64,000 bases of DNA, from the NCBI RefSeq assembly GCF_003443735.1, contig NZ_CP031969.1, positions 7,316,001-7,380,000 of the forward strand, written 5' to 3'. The stretch comes from Streptomyces sp. CC0208 (GTDB lineage: Bacteria > Actinomycetota > Actinomycetes > Streptomycetales > Streptomycetaceae). Every line of letters starts with the position of its first letter. Within the stretch, counting starts at the first letter, position 1. Position numbers and translations under genes: made by a program. Below, one piece after another: positions 22,459 to 30,948 of the stretch. A model generated the notes under the pieces. It was not told where the DNA came from. It searched no databases and saw only the letters and a list, made by a program, of their open reading frames with translations.

Positions 22459-24123
22459 CTACGCGTCGTAGACGTCCGCCTTCCGGGGCGACACCTCCTG
22501 CACCTGCGTGCTCAGGAAGCCCGCCCGCGTGCCGAACTTCTCGGTGTCCACGCCGTTCTCCCGGAGGACCCGGATCGCCGCCGAGTGCACGACCCTCAGT
22601 ACCGGGGTCGCGGCGCGCAGCGCGTCGTCGGCCATGAAGCGGTGCCGCCACGGCTTGTCCGCCCAGGCGTGCCGCAGACCGAACGGCTCGGGCAGGGCGA
22701 GCGAGCCGCCGAGCCAGTTCAGCAGCGGCGGATACCGGGTCAGGGGCGCCCGCGCGGTGAGGCGGACCACCTCGTCCGTGTCGACCAGCGGAAGTTTGAT
22801 CTTCTTGGTCTCCCAGAACTTGACCTGCTTGGCGACTTCCTTCTCCTTGGCCGCCGGCTTCGAGGTGAACAGGCCGTGCACCGGCCCCAGTGCGTGCCCG
22901 GTGACCTCGATGCGCAGCGTCTCGTGCAGCACGGTCACCGTGATCAGCATGGTGAGGACCAGCTGCCCCTCCCAGAGGGTCCACTGGACGCCCAGGTAGT
23001 GCCGGTCGCCGCCGCCGAACTGCTGCTTGTTGCAGATGTCCTGTATCGCGTGGGTCTTGACCTGGTACGCGTCCACGTCCGTGCCTCCGGGCCGGGACAC
23101 CTCCTTCGAGCCCTCCGCGATCGGGGTGACGACCCAGTGGCGTACGGACGGCTTCGGGAAGCCGCCTGTGTTGATCGTGTTGCGTTCCAGCATGCGGAGT
23201 TGGTCGTGGATGGAACGGATGACGTCCCAGCTGCGGAAGGGGTGGATCTCCCGGGTGGGGTCGGCGGACACCAGGTCCTCCGCGAGCTGCCAGCTGCCCC
23301 ACCGGGTGCCCATGCCGAGTATGCCCTTGGGACCGGCGTAGAAGACCGAGTTGGACTGCTGCTCGGCGCTGAGCGTGGCCAAGGACTGGCGCAGTTGCTC
23401 GGCCGCTGTCTCGCCGGGGTTGCTCGGCACCGCCTCGGGCACCTTGGCGCCCACGCTGCTGCCGGCCAGCAGACTGGCCCAGCGGTCCCGCAGATCCCTG
23501 GCGGTGCGCTCGCAGATCTGCTTGGCCCAGAACCAGCCGACCACGGGCAGGACGACGCACGCGCGTGCGTACAGACCCCAGAATCCGCTGAACGGCATCT
23601 TGAGGAGGAAGAGCACGGCGAGGGCGCCCATCGCGACGAGCAGCGCGGTGGCGAGCGCGCCCGCCTGCTTGTTGTCCTCACGCTTGGCGATGTTGGTGCG
23701 CAGCGTGAAGACCAGCAGCCAGACGAGGAGCCCCGGCAGGAAGAGCACCCCGCACAGCACCATCACGGCGGTCAGCCAGTTGTCCCGGTCCCGGCGGATG
23801 TTGTTCGCAGCGAGACAGTGCTCGACCACGACCTGCGGCTCGGCTCCGAAGGACTGGATGAGCGGCTTGCGGCCCGCGCCGAGCATGCGGGTGACCACGG
23901 CCGTGGAGAACGCCTCGCCCAGGTTGGGGCGGAAGATCTTCGCCCACTTGCGGCCGCCCTTGACGGCCGACTCGTGCCACTCGTTGTTGGCCTTGAGGAT
24001 CTCCTCCACCGGACTGTCCCGATAGGCCGCCGAGGCCAGGGCGAACGTCGCCGTCTGCGCCTCGTCGCCCGTGCGCGGCACCTGCGGACCGAAGATGTCC
24101 GCGTAACCGCCGTCAACGGTCAT
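22459..24123 (-). CDS. Uncharacterised membrane protein (554 aa)
   Basis: I do not recognise the family. The cytosolic N-terminal 110 residues (DIFGPQVPRTGDEAQ..., NNEWHESAVKGGRKWAKIFRP, AEPQVVVEHCLAANNIRRDRDNW) precede three hydrophobic segments at about 117-141, 156-174 and 181-199. A long soluble middle (200-395) includes SWDVIRSIHDQLRMLERN and a GGFPKPSVRHWV loop. A further hydrophobic stretch (LVLTMLITVTVLHETLRIEV, about 405-425) precedes a soluble C-terminus. No catalytic motif, signal peptide or repeat is evident. ATG 24123 is the first start compatible with the hydrophilic N-terminus. It is monocistronic and leftward between the HIT and EF-G2 genes. Confidence 0.7.
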   Translation of the reverse strand: MTVDGGYADIFGPQVPRTGDEAQTATFALASAAYRDSPVEEILKANNEWHESAVKGGRKWAKIFRPNLGEAFSTAVVTRMLGAGRKPLIQSFGAEPQVVVEHCLAANNIRRDRDNWLTAVMVLCGVLFLPGLLVWLLVFTLRTNIAKREDNKQAGALATALLVAMGALAVLFLLKMPFSGFWGLYARACVVLPVVGWFWAKQICERTARDLRDRWASLLAGSSVGAKVPEAVPSNPGETAAEQLRQSLATLSAEQQSNSVFYAGPKGILGMGTRWGSWQLAEDLVSADPTREIHPFRSWDVIRSIHDQLRMLERNTINTGGFPKPSVRHWVVTPIAEGSKEVSRPGGTDVDAYQVKTHAIQDICNKQQFGGGDRHYLGVQWTLWEGQLVLTMLITVTVLHETLRIEVTGHALGPVHGLFTSKPAAKEKEVAKQVKFWETKKIKLPLVDTDEVVRLTARAPLTRYPPLLNWLGGSLALPEPFGLRHAWADKPWRHRFMADDALRAATPVLRVVHSAAIRVLRENGVDTEKFGTRAGFLSTQVQEVSPRKADVYDA

Positions 24124-24329
24124 TCCCGCCCCCGATCGCCGCCGGACTCACCCACTGCGGCCTTCCCGACTTCCGTGCTTCGCACACCTGTTGATCAGGT
24201 CATCAGCGTATCGGTACGCGCTGACAATAATCGGCGGACGGCCGAAGCCGCCCGCCGATTCGGAGGGGAGCGTTCCACAAACGTCACCCGAGGGGCTCCG
24301 GACGTCACTTGTGCGGTGTCCGGACCCAA

Positions 24330-26528
24330 CTACGAGGCGGCACGCGCCTCTTCACGGATCCTCTCGGCGATCTGCGGCGGCATGGGCTCGTGGCGGGCAT
24401 AGGAGCGGCTGAAGCGCGCGGTGCCGTGCGACAGGGACCTGAGGTCCACCGCGTACCGCCCGATCTCGATCTCGGGCACCTCGGCCTTGATGAGCGTGCG
24501 ACCGCCGTTGGTCTGCTCGGTGCCGAGCACCCGGCCGCGCCGCCCGGACAGGTCGCTCATCACGGCGCCCACGTAGTCGTCGCCGACCAGCACGGACACC
24601 TCGGAGACCGGCTCCAGCAGATGGATCCTCGCCTCCGCCGCCGCCTCCCTGAGTGCCAGTGCCCCGGCCGTCTGGAACGCGGCGTCCGAGGAGTCCACGG
24701 AGTGCGCCTTGCCGTCCAGCAGCGTCACGCGGACGTCGATGAGCTGGTGGCCGGTGGCCACTCCCTTGGCCGCCTGCGCCCGTACGCCCTTCTCGACGGA
24801 CGGGATGAACTGCCGCGGCACGGCACCGCCGACGACCTTGTCCACGAACTCGATGCCCGAGCCGCCGGGCAGCGGCTCCACCTCGATCTCGCAGATGGCG
24901 TACTGCCCGTGGCCGCCGGACTGCTTCACATGCCGCCCGCGCCCGGCCGACTTGTCCGCGAACGTCTCCCGCAGGGACACCCGGTGCGGTACGACGTCCA
25001 CCTGCACGCCGTAGCGGCTGCGCAGCCGTTCGAGCGCCACGTCGGCGTGCGCCTCGCCCAGGCACCACAGGACGACCTGGTGGGTGTCCTGGTTCTGTTC
25101 GAGCCGCATGGTCGGATCCTCGGCGACCAGTCGGGCGAGGCCCTGCGAGAGCTTGTCCTCGTCCGCCTTGCTGTGCGCCTGGATGGCGAGCGGCAACAGC
25201 GGGTCCGGCATCTCCCACGGCTCCATGAGCAGCGGGTCGTCCTTGGCCGAGAGGGTGTCGCCGGTCTCCGCGCGGCTGAGTTTGGCCACGCACGCGAGGT
25301 CGCCCGCGATGCAGTGCGAGAGCTGGCGCTGCTGCTTGCCGAAGGGGGCGGACAGGGCACCGATGCGCTCGTCGACGTCGTGGTCCTCGTGCCCGCGGTC
25401 GGCGAGCCCGTGCCCGGAGACATGGACCGTCTCGTCGGGGCGCAAGGTGCCCGAGAAGACCCGCACCAGCGAGATCCGGCCGACATAGGGATCGGACGCC
25501 GTCTTCACGACCTCCGCGACCAGCGGCCCCTCGGTGTCGCACGCCTTGATCTCGCGCGGCTTGCCGTCGATGGTCGTGACGCCCGGCGTGGGGTGCTCGA
25601 ACGGTGTCGGGAACCCGCCTGTGATCAGCTCCATCAGCTCGACCGTGCCGAGCCCCTGCCGGGCACCGTCGGCCGCGGGGGCGGCCGCCAGGACCGGATG
25701 GAACACCCCGCGCGCGACGGCCCGCTCCAGGTCCTCCACGAGCGTCTTGAAGTCGATCTCCTCGCCGCCCAGATAGCGGTCCATGAGGGTCTCGTCCTCG
25801 CTCTCCGAGATGATCCCCTCGATCAGCCGGTTGCGGGCCTCCTCGATCCCCGGCAGCAGGTCCTCGCCCGGCTCGGACTCCTTGCGCTCCCCGGACGAGT
25901 AGTCGAACAGCTTCTGCGACAGCAGTCCGGTCAGGCCGGTCACGGGCGCGTGCCCGTCGGGCCCCTGCGGCCCGCGCAGCGGCAGATAGAGCGGGAGCAC
26001 GGCGTCGGGGTCGTCGCCGCCGAAGGTCTCCGCGCAGATCCGCGTCATCTCCTCGAAGTCCGCCCGCGCGGCCTCCAGATGCGTGATCACAATCGCGCGG
26101 GGCATCCCGACGGCCGCGCACTCCTCCCACACCATCCGCGTGGAGCCGTCCACCCCGTCCGAGGCCGAGACGACGAAAAGGGCCGCGTCAGCCGCTCGCA
26201 GACCGGCCCTGAGTTCTCCGACGAAGTCGGCGTATCCGGGGGTGTCCAGAAGGTTGATCTTGTACCCGTCCCATTCGACGGGCACCAGGGAGAGCTGTAC
26301 CGAGCGTTGCTGCCGGTGCTCGATCTCGTCGTAGTCCGAGACGGTGCCGCCGTCCTCCACGCGGCCCGCCCGGTTCACTGCCCCCGCGGTGAGTGCGAGA
26401 GCTTCCACCAATGTCGTCTTGCCCGATCCGGAGTGGCCGACCAGCACCACATTCCGTACGGACGCGGGGTGGTCGGCCGCTGTTGCCCTGCCGGCGGCTC
26501 CGGGGTGTGCGTTCGCCTTGTCGCCCAT
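24330..26528 (-). CDS. Elongation factor G-like protein (EF-G2 type)
   Basis: A 732-residue translational GTPase related to EF-G. The G domain has G1 GHSGSGKTT (31-39), switch-region IEHRQQRSVQLS and G3 DTPGY (95-99), but the G4 position reads THLE (149-152) rather than NKxD. Domains II to V follow, with the EF-G fold ending RSLSHGTARFSRSYARHEPMP. Actinobacteria encode such an EF-G2 in addition to the main EF-G near rpsL/rpsG; the mycobacterial homologue binds GTP and the ribosome but lacks ribosome-dependent GTPase activity, as I recall. GGGAGG lies 7 nt before ATG 26528 and decides the start over ATG 26573 and 26726. Its cellular role is not established. Confidence 0.9.
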   Translation of the reverse strand: MGDKANAHPGAAGRATAADHPASVRNVVLVGHSGSGKTTLVEALALTAGAVNRAGRVEDGGTVSDYDEIEHRQQRSVQLSLVPVEWDGYKINLLDTPGYADFVGELRAGLRAADAALFVVSASDGVDGSTRMVWEECAAVGMPRAIVITHLEAARADFEEMTRICAETFGGDDPDAVLPLYLPLRGPQGPDGHAPVTGLTGLLSQKLFDYSSGERKESEPGEDLLPGIEEARNRLIEGIISESEDETLMDRYLGGEEIDFKTLVEDLERAVARGVFHPVLAAAPAADGARQGLGTVELMELITGGFPTPFEHPTPGVTTIDGKPREIKACDTEGPLVAEVVKTASDPYVGRISLVRVFSGTLRPDETVHVSGHGLADRGHEDHDVDERIGALSAPFGKQQRQLSHCIAGDLACVAKLSRAETGDTLSAKDDPLLMEPWEMPDPLLPLAIQAHSKADEDKLSQGLARLVAEDPTMRLEQNQDTHQVVLWCLGEAHADVALERLRSRYGVQVDVVPHRVSLRETFADKSAGRGRHVKQSGGHGQYAICEIEVEPLPGGSGIEFVDKVVGGAVPRQFIPSVEKGVRAQAAKGVATGHQLIDVRVTLLDGKAHSVDSSDAAFQTAGALALREAAAEARIHLLEPVSEVSVLVGDDYVGAVMSDLSGRRGRVLGTEQTNGGRTLIKAEVPEIEIGRYAVDLRSLSHGTARFSRSYARHEPMPPQIAERIREEARAAS

Positions 26529-26800
26529 GGCCTTGCCTCCCGTGCACGGTGAGGTCTCTGTGGGCGCGGACATGCGGACCCGCGTGCGGTGCGGCTCCGG
26601 TGACGCCCGCGGTCCTTCGAGCTTTCCACTCTCGTCACGGTGCGTCCATACGACGGACGCGATCGCGCCGTGACCTGGACGCGTCGAGCCCGTGACACGG
26701 GGTCCGGGTGCCCGGCCGTCGCCCACGCGCGCGCGTGGCTACGATGGGCCAGCCGGTGGCCAGCAGGGGCCGCGCGGCCACACCGACCCTCGGGAAGGCC

Positions 26801-27538
26801 ATGCTGAACAAGTACGCGCGTGCTTTCTTCACGCGTGTTCTCACGCCGTTCGCCTCGTTCCTGATCAGAAGGGGCGTCAGCCCCGACACGGTCACCCTCC
26901 TCGGCACTGCCGGAGTGGTCGCGGGCGCGCTGGTCTTCTATCCCATGGGCGAGTTCTTCTGGGGCACGGTCGTGATCACGCTGTTCGTGTTCTCCGACCT
27001 CGTCGACGGCAACATGGCCCGTCAGCTCGGCCGCTCCAGCCGCTGGGGGGCCTTCCTGGACTCCACGCTCGACCGGGTCGCGGACGGCGCGATCTTCGGC
27101 GGCTTCGCCCTCTGGTACGCGGGCGGGGGCGACGACATCGCCCTGTGCGCGGTCTCCATCTTCTGCCTGGCCAGCGGTCAGGTGGTGTCGTACACGAAGG
27201 CCCGTGGCGAGTCGATCGGGCTGCCGGTCGCCGTCAACGGCCTCGTCGAGCGCGCCGAGCGGCTGGTGATCGCCCTGACCCTGGCGGGCCTCGCGGGCCT
27301 GCACAAGTTCGGCGTGCCGGGCATCCAGTACCTGCTGCCGATCGCCCTGTGGGTCGTGGCCGTCGGCAGCCTGATCACGCTGATCCAGCGGGTCGTCACG
27401 GTCCGCCGGGAGTCCGCTGAGGCCGAGCAGGCCGCGGAGGCCGTGCAGGCTGCGGACGAGCCCTCCGCGGACGAGCCCTCCGCCACCGGTCCGGCGGCCG
27501 GGGAGTCCCGGGAGCAGGGGAGCGAGGCCGCGAAGTGA
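26801..27538 (+). CDS. pgsA: CDP-alcohol phosphatidyltransferase, phosphatidylinositol phosphate synthase
   Basis: A 245-residue membrane enzyme. The CDP-alcohol phosphotransferase signature is complete: D66-x2-D69-G70-x2-A73-R74-x8-G83-x3-D87-x3-D91. Five to six hydrophobic helices follow the pattern of the family. Adjacent patA and pimA genes, as in Mycobacterium (pgsA1-Rv2611c-pimA), indicate the product is phosphatidylinositol phosphate from CDP-diacylglycerol and inositol phosphate, the first step to phosphatidylinositol mannosides. The C-terminal 35 residues form an Ala/Glu-rich tail with a duplicated DEPSA motif. ATG 26801 starts at MLNKYARAFF where homology begins; GGGAAGG is close upstream. 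The stop overlaps the next start (GTGA). Confidence 0.92.
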   Translation: MLNKYARAFFTRVLTPFASFLIRRGVSPDTVTLLGTAGVVAGALVFYPMGEFFWGTVVITLFVFSDLVDGNMARQLGRSSRWGAFLDSTLDRVADGAIFGGFALWYAGGGDDIALCAVSIFCLASGQVVSYTKARGESIGLPVAVNGLVERAERLVIALTLAGLAGLHKFGVPGIQYLLPIALWVVAVGSLITLIQRVVTVRRESAEAEQAAEAVQAADEPSADEPSATGPAAGESREQGSEAAK

Positions 27539-28452
27539 GCGCCCAGGACCGGCTGACGGACTCGCTGTACGGCCTCGGCTGGGGCGTGGTGAAGAAGCTC
27601 CCCGAGCCGGTCGCGGTGCGCCTCGGCCGGAGCATCGCCGACCTGGCCTGGAAGCAGCGCGGCAAGGGTGTGCTGCGGCTGGAGAGCAACTACGCGCGCG
27701 TGGTGCCCGACGCGAGCCCCGAGCGCCTCGCCGAGCTCTCGCGCGCGGGCATGCGGTCGTATCTGCGCTACTGGATGGAGTCCTTCCGGCTGCCCGCCTG
27801 GAGCAAGGACCGCATCAAGGCCGGCTTCGACCCCAAGGGCCTCCACCACCTCACCGACGGACTCGCCGCAGGCAAGGGCGTCATCCTCGCGCTGCCGCAC
27901 ATGGCCAACTGGGATCTCGCCGGCGCCTGGGTCACCACCAAGCTGGAGACGCCGTTCACCACGGTCGCCGAACGGCTCAAGCCGGAGACTCTGTACGACC
28001 GTTTCGTCGCCTATCGCGAGGGCCTGGGCATGGAGGTGCTCCCGCACAGCGGCGGCAGCGCCTTCGGCACGCTGGCCCGACGGCTGCGGGACGGCGGTCT
28101 GGTCTGCCTGGTCGCCGAGCGCGACCTGTCCTCCTCCGGGGTCGAGGTGCGGTTCTTCGGCGAGGCGACCCGCATCCCCGCGGGCCCGGCCCTGCTGGCC
28201 CAGCAGACAGGCGCGCTGCTGCTGCCGGTGACACTCTGGTACGACGACTCGCCCGTCATGCGGGGAAGGGTGCATCCCCCGGTCGGGGTGCCCGAGACAG
28301 GTACGCGGGCCGAAAAGACGTCTGTCATGGCACAGGCGCTGGCCGATGCCTTCGCCACAGGGATCGCCGACCATCCGGAGGACTGGCACATGCTGCAGCG
28401 TTTGTGGCTGAAGGACCTCGAACCACGAGCCTCGGACGGGGCCCGCCCGTGA
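27535..28452 (+). CDS. Phosphatidylinositol mannoside acyltransferase (PatA-like)
   Basis: A 305-residue LpxL/HtrB-type acyltransferase. The catalytic HM-x-NWD motif (LPHMANWDLAG, His122) and a conserved acid in LVAERDLSSSG (E195) correspond to the His/Glu pair of mycobacterial PatA, which moves palmitate from acyl-CoA to a mannose of PIM. RLESNYARV (49-57) is the family's N-terminal R-x-N motif. It is a peripheral inner-membrane enzyme with an amphipathic N-terminus. GTG 27535 overlaps the pgsA stop, and its own stop overlaps pimA (GTGA), so all three are coupled. Confidence 0.92.
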   Translation: MSAQDRLTDSLYGLGWGVVKKLPEPVAVRLGRSIADLAWKQRGKGVLRLESNYARVVPDASPERLAELSRAGMRSYLRYWMESFRLPAWSKDRIKAGFDPKGLHHLTDGLAAGKGVILALPHMANWDLAGAWVTTKLETPFTTVAERLKPETLYDRFVAYREGLGMEVLPHSGGSAFGTLARRLRDGGLVCLVAERDLSSSGVEVRFFGEATRIPAGPALLAQQTGALLLPVTLWYDDSPVMRGRVHPPVGVPETGTRAEKTSVMAQALADAFATGIADHPEDWHMLQRLWLKDLEPRASDGARP

Positions 28453-29618
28453 GAATCGGCATCGTCTGCCCGTACTCCTGGGACGTGCCGGGTGGCGTCC
28501 AGTTCCACATCCGCGATCTCGCCGAGTACTTCATCCGTCTCGGCCACGAGGTGTCCGTCCTCGCCCCGGCCGACGACGACACCCCGCTGCCGCCGTACGT
28601 CGTCTCGGCCGGCCGCGCGGTCCCGGTGCCGTACAACGGCTCGGTGGCGCGGCTGAGCTTCGGCTTCCTGTCGGCGGCCCGGGTCCGGCGCTGGCTGCAC
28701 GACGGCGAGTTCGACGTGGTCCACATCCACGAGCCGTCCTCGCCGTCGCTCGGCCTGCTGACCTGCTGGGCCGCGCAGGGCCCGATCGTCGCCACCTTCC
28801 ACACCTCGAACCCGCGCTCCCGCGTCATGCTCGCCGCGTACTCGATCCTCCAGGCCGCCCTGGAGAAGATCAGTGCCCGGATCGCGGTGAGCGAGTACGC
28901 CCGCCGCACACTCGTCGAGCACCTCGGCGGCGACGCGGTGGTGATCCCGAACGGCGTGGACGTCGACTTCTTCGCCAAGGCCGAGCCCAAGCCCGAGTGG
29001 CAGGGCGACACGATCGGCTTCATGGGCCGCATCGACGAGCCCCGCAAGGGCCTGCCGGTGCTGATGAAGGCCCTGCCGAAGATCCTCGCCGAGCGTCCGC
29101 AGACCCGGCTGCTGGTCGCCGGGCGCGGCGACGAGGAGGAGGCGGTGGACTCGCTTCCCGAGGAGTTGCGCGCGCGCGTGGAGTTCCTCGGCATGGTCAG
29201 CGACCGGGACAAGGCCCGTTTCCTGCGCAGCGTCGACCTGTACGTCGCCCCCAACACCGGCGGCGAGAGCTTCGGGATCATCCTGGTCGAGGCCATGTCC
29301 GCGGGCGCCCCGGTGCTCGCCTCCGACCTCGACGCCTTCGCCCAGGTCCTCGACCACGGCGCGGCGGGCGAGCTCTTCGCCAACGAGGACGCGGACGCGC
29401 TGGCCGATGCGGCGGTACGGCTGCTCGGCGACCCGGCGAGACTGGCCGAACTCCGCGAGCGCGGCAGCGCACACGTCCGCCGCTTCGACTGGTCGACCGT
29501 CGGGGCGGACATCCTGTCGGTCTACGAAACGGTGACGTCGGGCACGGCAGCGGTGGCGGCGACGGACGACGACCGGGGGCCGGGCTTGCGGGCGCGCCTG
29601 GGCCTGGCCCGGGACTGA
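28449..29618 (+). CDS. pimA: Phosphatidylinositol alpha-mannosyltransferase
   Basis: A 389-residue GT-B, family GT4 glycosyltransferase. The N-terminal Rossmann domain begins VRIGIVCPYSWDVPGGVQFH with the GGVQ acceptor-loop motif. The donor-binding C-terminal domain has GRIDEPRKGLPVLM and the E-x7-E motif NTGGESFGIILVE (about E273 and E281) that binds GDP-mannose. PimA adds the first mannose to phosphatidylinositol on the inner face of the membrane. The GTG start overlaps patA by 4 nt and matches the mycobacterial N-terminus. The last 35 residues are a variable tail. It appears to end the operon; no hairpin was obvious downstream. Confidence 0.95.
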   Translation: MRIGIVCPYSWDVPGGVQFHIRDLAEYFIRLGHEVSVLAPADDDTPLPPYVVSAGRAVPVPYNGSVARLSFGFLSAARVRRWLHDGEFDVVHIHEPSSPSLGLLTCWAAQGPIVATFHTSNPRSRVMLAAYSILQAALEKISARIAVSEYARRTLVEHLGGDAVVIPNGVDVDFFAKAEPKPEWQGDTIGFMGRIDEPRKGLPVLMKALPKILAERPQTRLLVAGRGDEEEAVDSLPEELRARVEFLGMVSDRDKARFLRSVDLYVAPNTGGESFGIILVEAMSAGAPVLASDLDAFAQVLDHGAAGELFANEDADALADAAVRLLGDPARLAELRERGSAHVRRFDWSTVGADILSVYETVTSGTAAVAATDDDRGPGLRARLGLARD

Positions 29619-30237
29619 GCCACCGGGCGGATGACGGGGCGGCGTCACGGGGTGGGTGGGGCTGGGTTGCGCGGCGGGGGACGATCGTCGTGCGGACGAT
29701 TGCGCGCCCTCGCGGGGGCGAAGCGTGGGCGCCACCACGCCCGACAGGGAACTGGCTGGACCTGCTCCGCGCTCGGATGCCCGGGCAGGGGCTGCCACCT
29801 GTCTGGGACTCGCTCGGGCCTGATCGCCGCGCCGACGGCTGGGCGGCGTCGCGGCGCTGCGGGGTGGCTGGGGCTGGAGCCGCTGAGCGAGTCATGGGCG
29901 CCTGCACGGCCGACAGGGTCTGGTTGTCTCGTCCCGCGCCCGGTCACCCGGTGAGGCCGCCGATTCGGCCGGGACTCCTCACCGACCGGGCGACCGCGCC
30001 GACGACTGGGCGGCCCCGAGGGACGGGCGGCCGCCCGACACGGCACCGGCCGACCCGCCCGCGCTCGGACGCCGGCGCTCAGGCGCCCGGGAAGGACTGC
30101 CGACGCGGACCTCCCGGTTCGCCGGTGGCAGCCTCGTGGCGGTCGGACACCCCCCGGCAGGTCCTCGTCCCACCCGCAGACGTCCACCCCGTGCCTGGCA
30201 CACCCGGCCCCCACCCGCCCCGATAGCCTTGCTGCCC
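29619..30237. other. 619-bp gap without a supported gene
   Basis: No frame here has a credible start, ribosome-binding site and protein-like composition; the open frames are Arg/Pro/Gly-rich by-products of high GC. The region does hold two pairs of imperfect repeats about 165-210 bp apart: GGCGGCGTC...GGTGG-TGGGGCTGG near 29638 and 29843, and TGGGCGCC...CACG-CCGACAGGG near 29727 and 29894. They look like a decayed duplication of a ~200-bp segment. Confidence 0.5.
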
Positions 30238-30780
30238 GTGACTGCCACCCTCATCTGGATCCTCGTCGCGCTCGTCGCGATCGGCCTTTATCTGAGCTGG
30301 ACCGCGGGCCGTCTCGACCGGCTGCACGCCAGGATCGACGCCACGCGCGCGGGCCTGGACGCGCAGTTGCTCCGGCGGGCCTCCGTCGCCCAGGAGTTGG
30401 CCACCTCGGGCGTGCTCGACCCGGCCGCGTCGATCGTCCTGTACGAGGCCGCGCACGCCGCCCGGCAGGCCGAGGAGGAGCAGCGGGAGGTGGCAGAGAG
30501 CGAGCTGAGCCAGGCACTGCGGGCCGTGTTCGCGGAGCCGGCCCAGGTGGAGGCCGTTCACGAGGTGCCCGGGGGAGAGTCGGCCGCCCACGAGCTCACC
30601 GAGGCGGTACGCCGGGTCCCGATGGCCCGTCGCTTCCACAACGACGCCGTCGGCGCCGCCCGCCGGCTCCGCCAGCACCGCAAGGTCCGCTGGTTCCGCC
30701 TGGCCGGGCACGCCCCCTTCCCGATGGCCTTCGAGATGGACGACGAGCCGCCCGCGGCCCTGGTGGACCGGGCAGCGTAG
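30238..30780 (+). CDS. LemA-like membrane-anchored coiled-coil protein
   Basis: A 180-residue protein with one N-terminal membrane helix (about residues 3-20, TATLIWILVALVAIGLYLSW) and a soluble helical body. The block GRLDRLHARIDATRAGLDAQLLRRASVAQELA resembles the LemA family start (a tyrosine/arginine-rich helix with QLKRR), and RRFHNDAVGAARRLRQHRKV near the end resembles LemA's RRFYN-AV segment. Similarity is weak, so this is a diverged relative at best. The N-terminus would be outside and the body cytosolic, or the reverse; the sequence does not decide. GTG 30238 places the hydrophobic helix at the very start. It sits alone between pimA and pdxS. Confidence 0.6.
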   Translation: MTATLIWILVALVAIGLYLSWTAGRLDRLHARIDATRAGLDAQLLRRASVAQELATSGVLDPAASIVLYEAAHAARQAEEEQREVAESELSQALRAVFAEPAQVEAVHEVPGGESAAHELTEAVRRVPMARRFHNDAVGAARRLRQHRKVRWFRLAGHAPFPMAFEMDDEPPAALVDRAA

Positions 30781-30948
30781 ACCGGCACCGGGGGCCGACC
30801 TGACCGCCCGCCGCAGCGCGGCACCCCGGCGCGGTACCCCGGCGCGGCAAAACGATCCACCGGCTCTCCATTGGCCCTTGCTGTGGACTGGTCCGGTGAC
30901 GTTTCCTCGGTGCTGCAGCAGTCCCTTTCACTTCAGCGAGGTCAACCC

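Noticed and set aside
29645..30214. 189-codon minus-strand frame in the gap after pimA
   Set aside because: Arg/Pro/Ser-rich with no motif or ribosome-binding site; it looks like GC-driven noise, and the gap also carries degenerate repeats.
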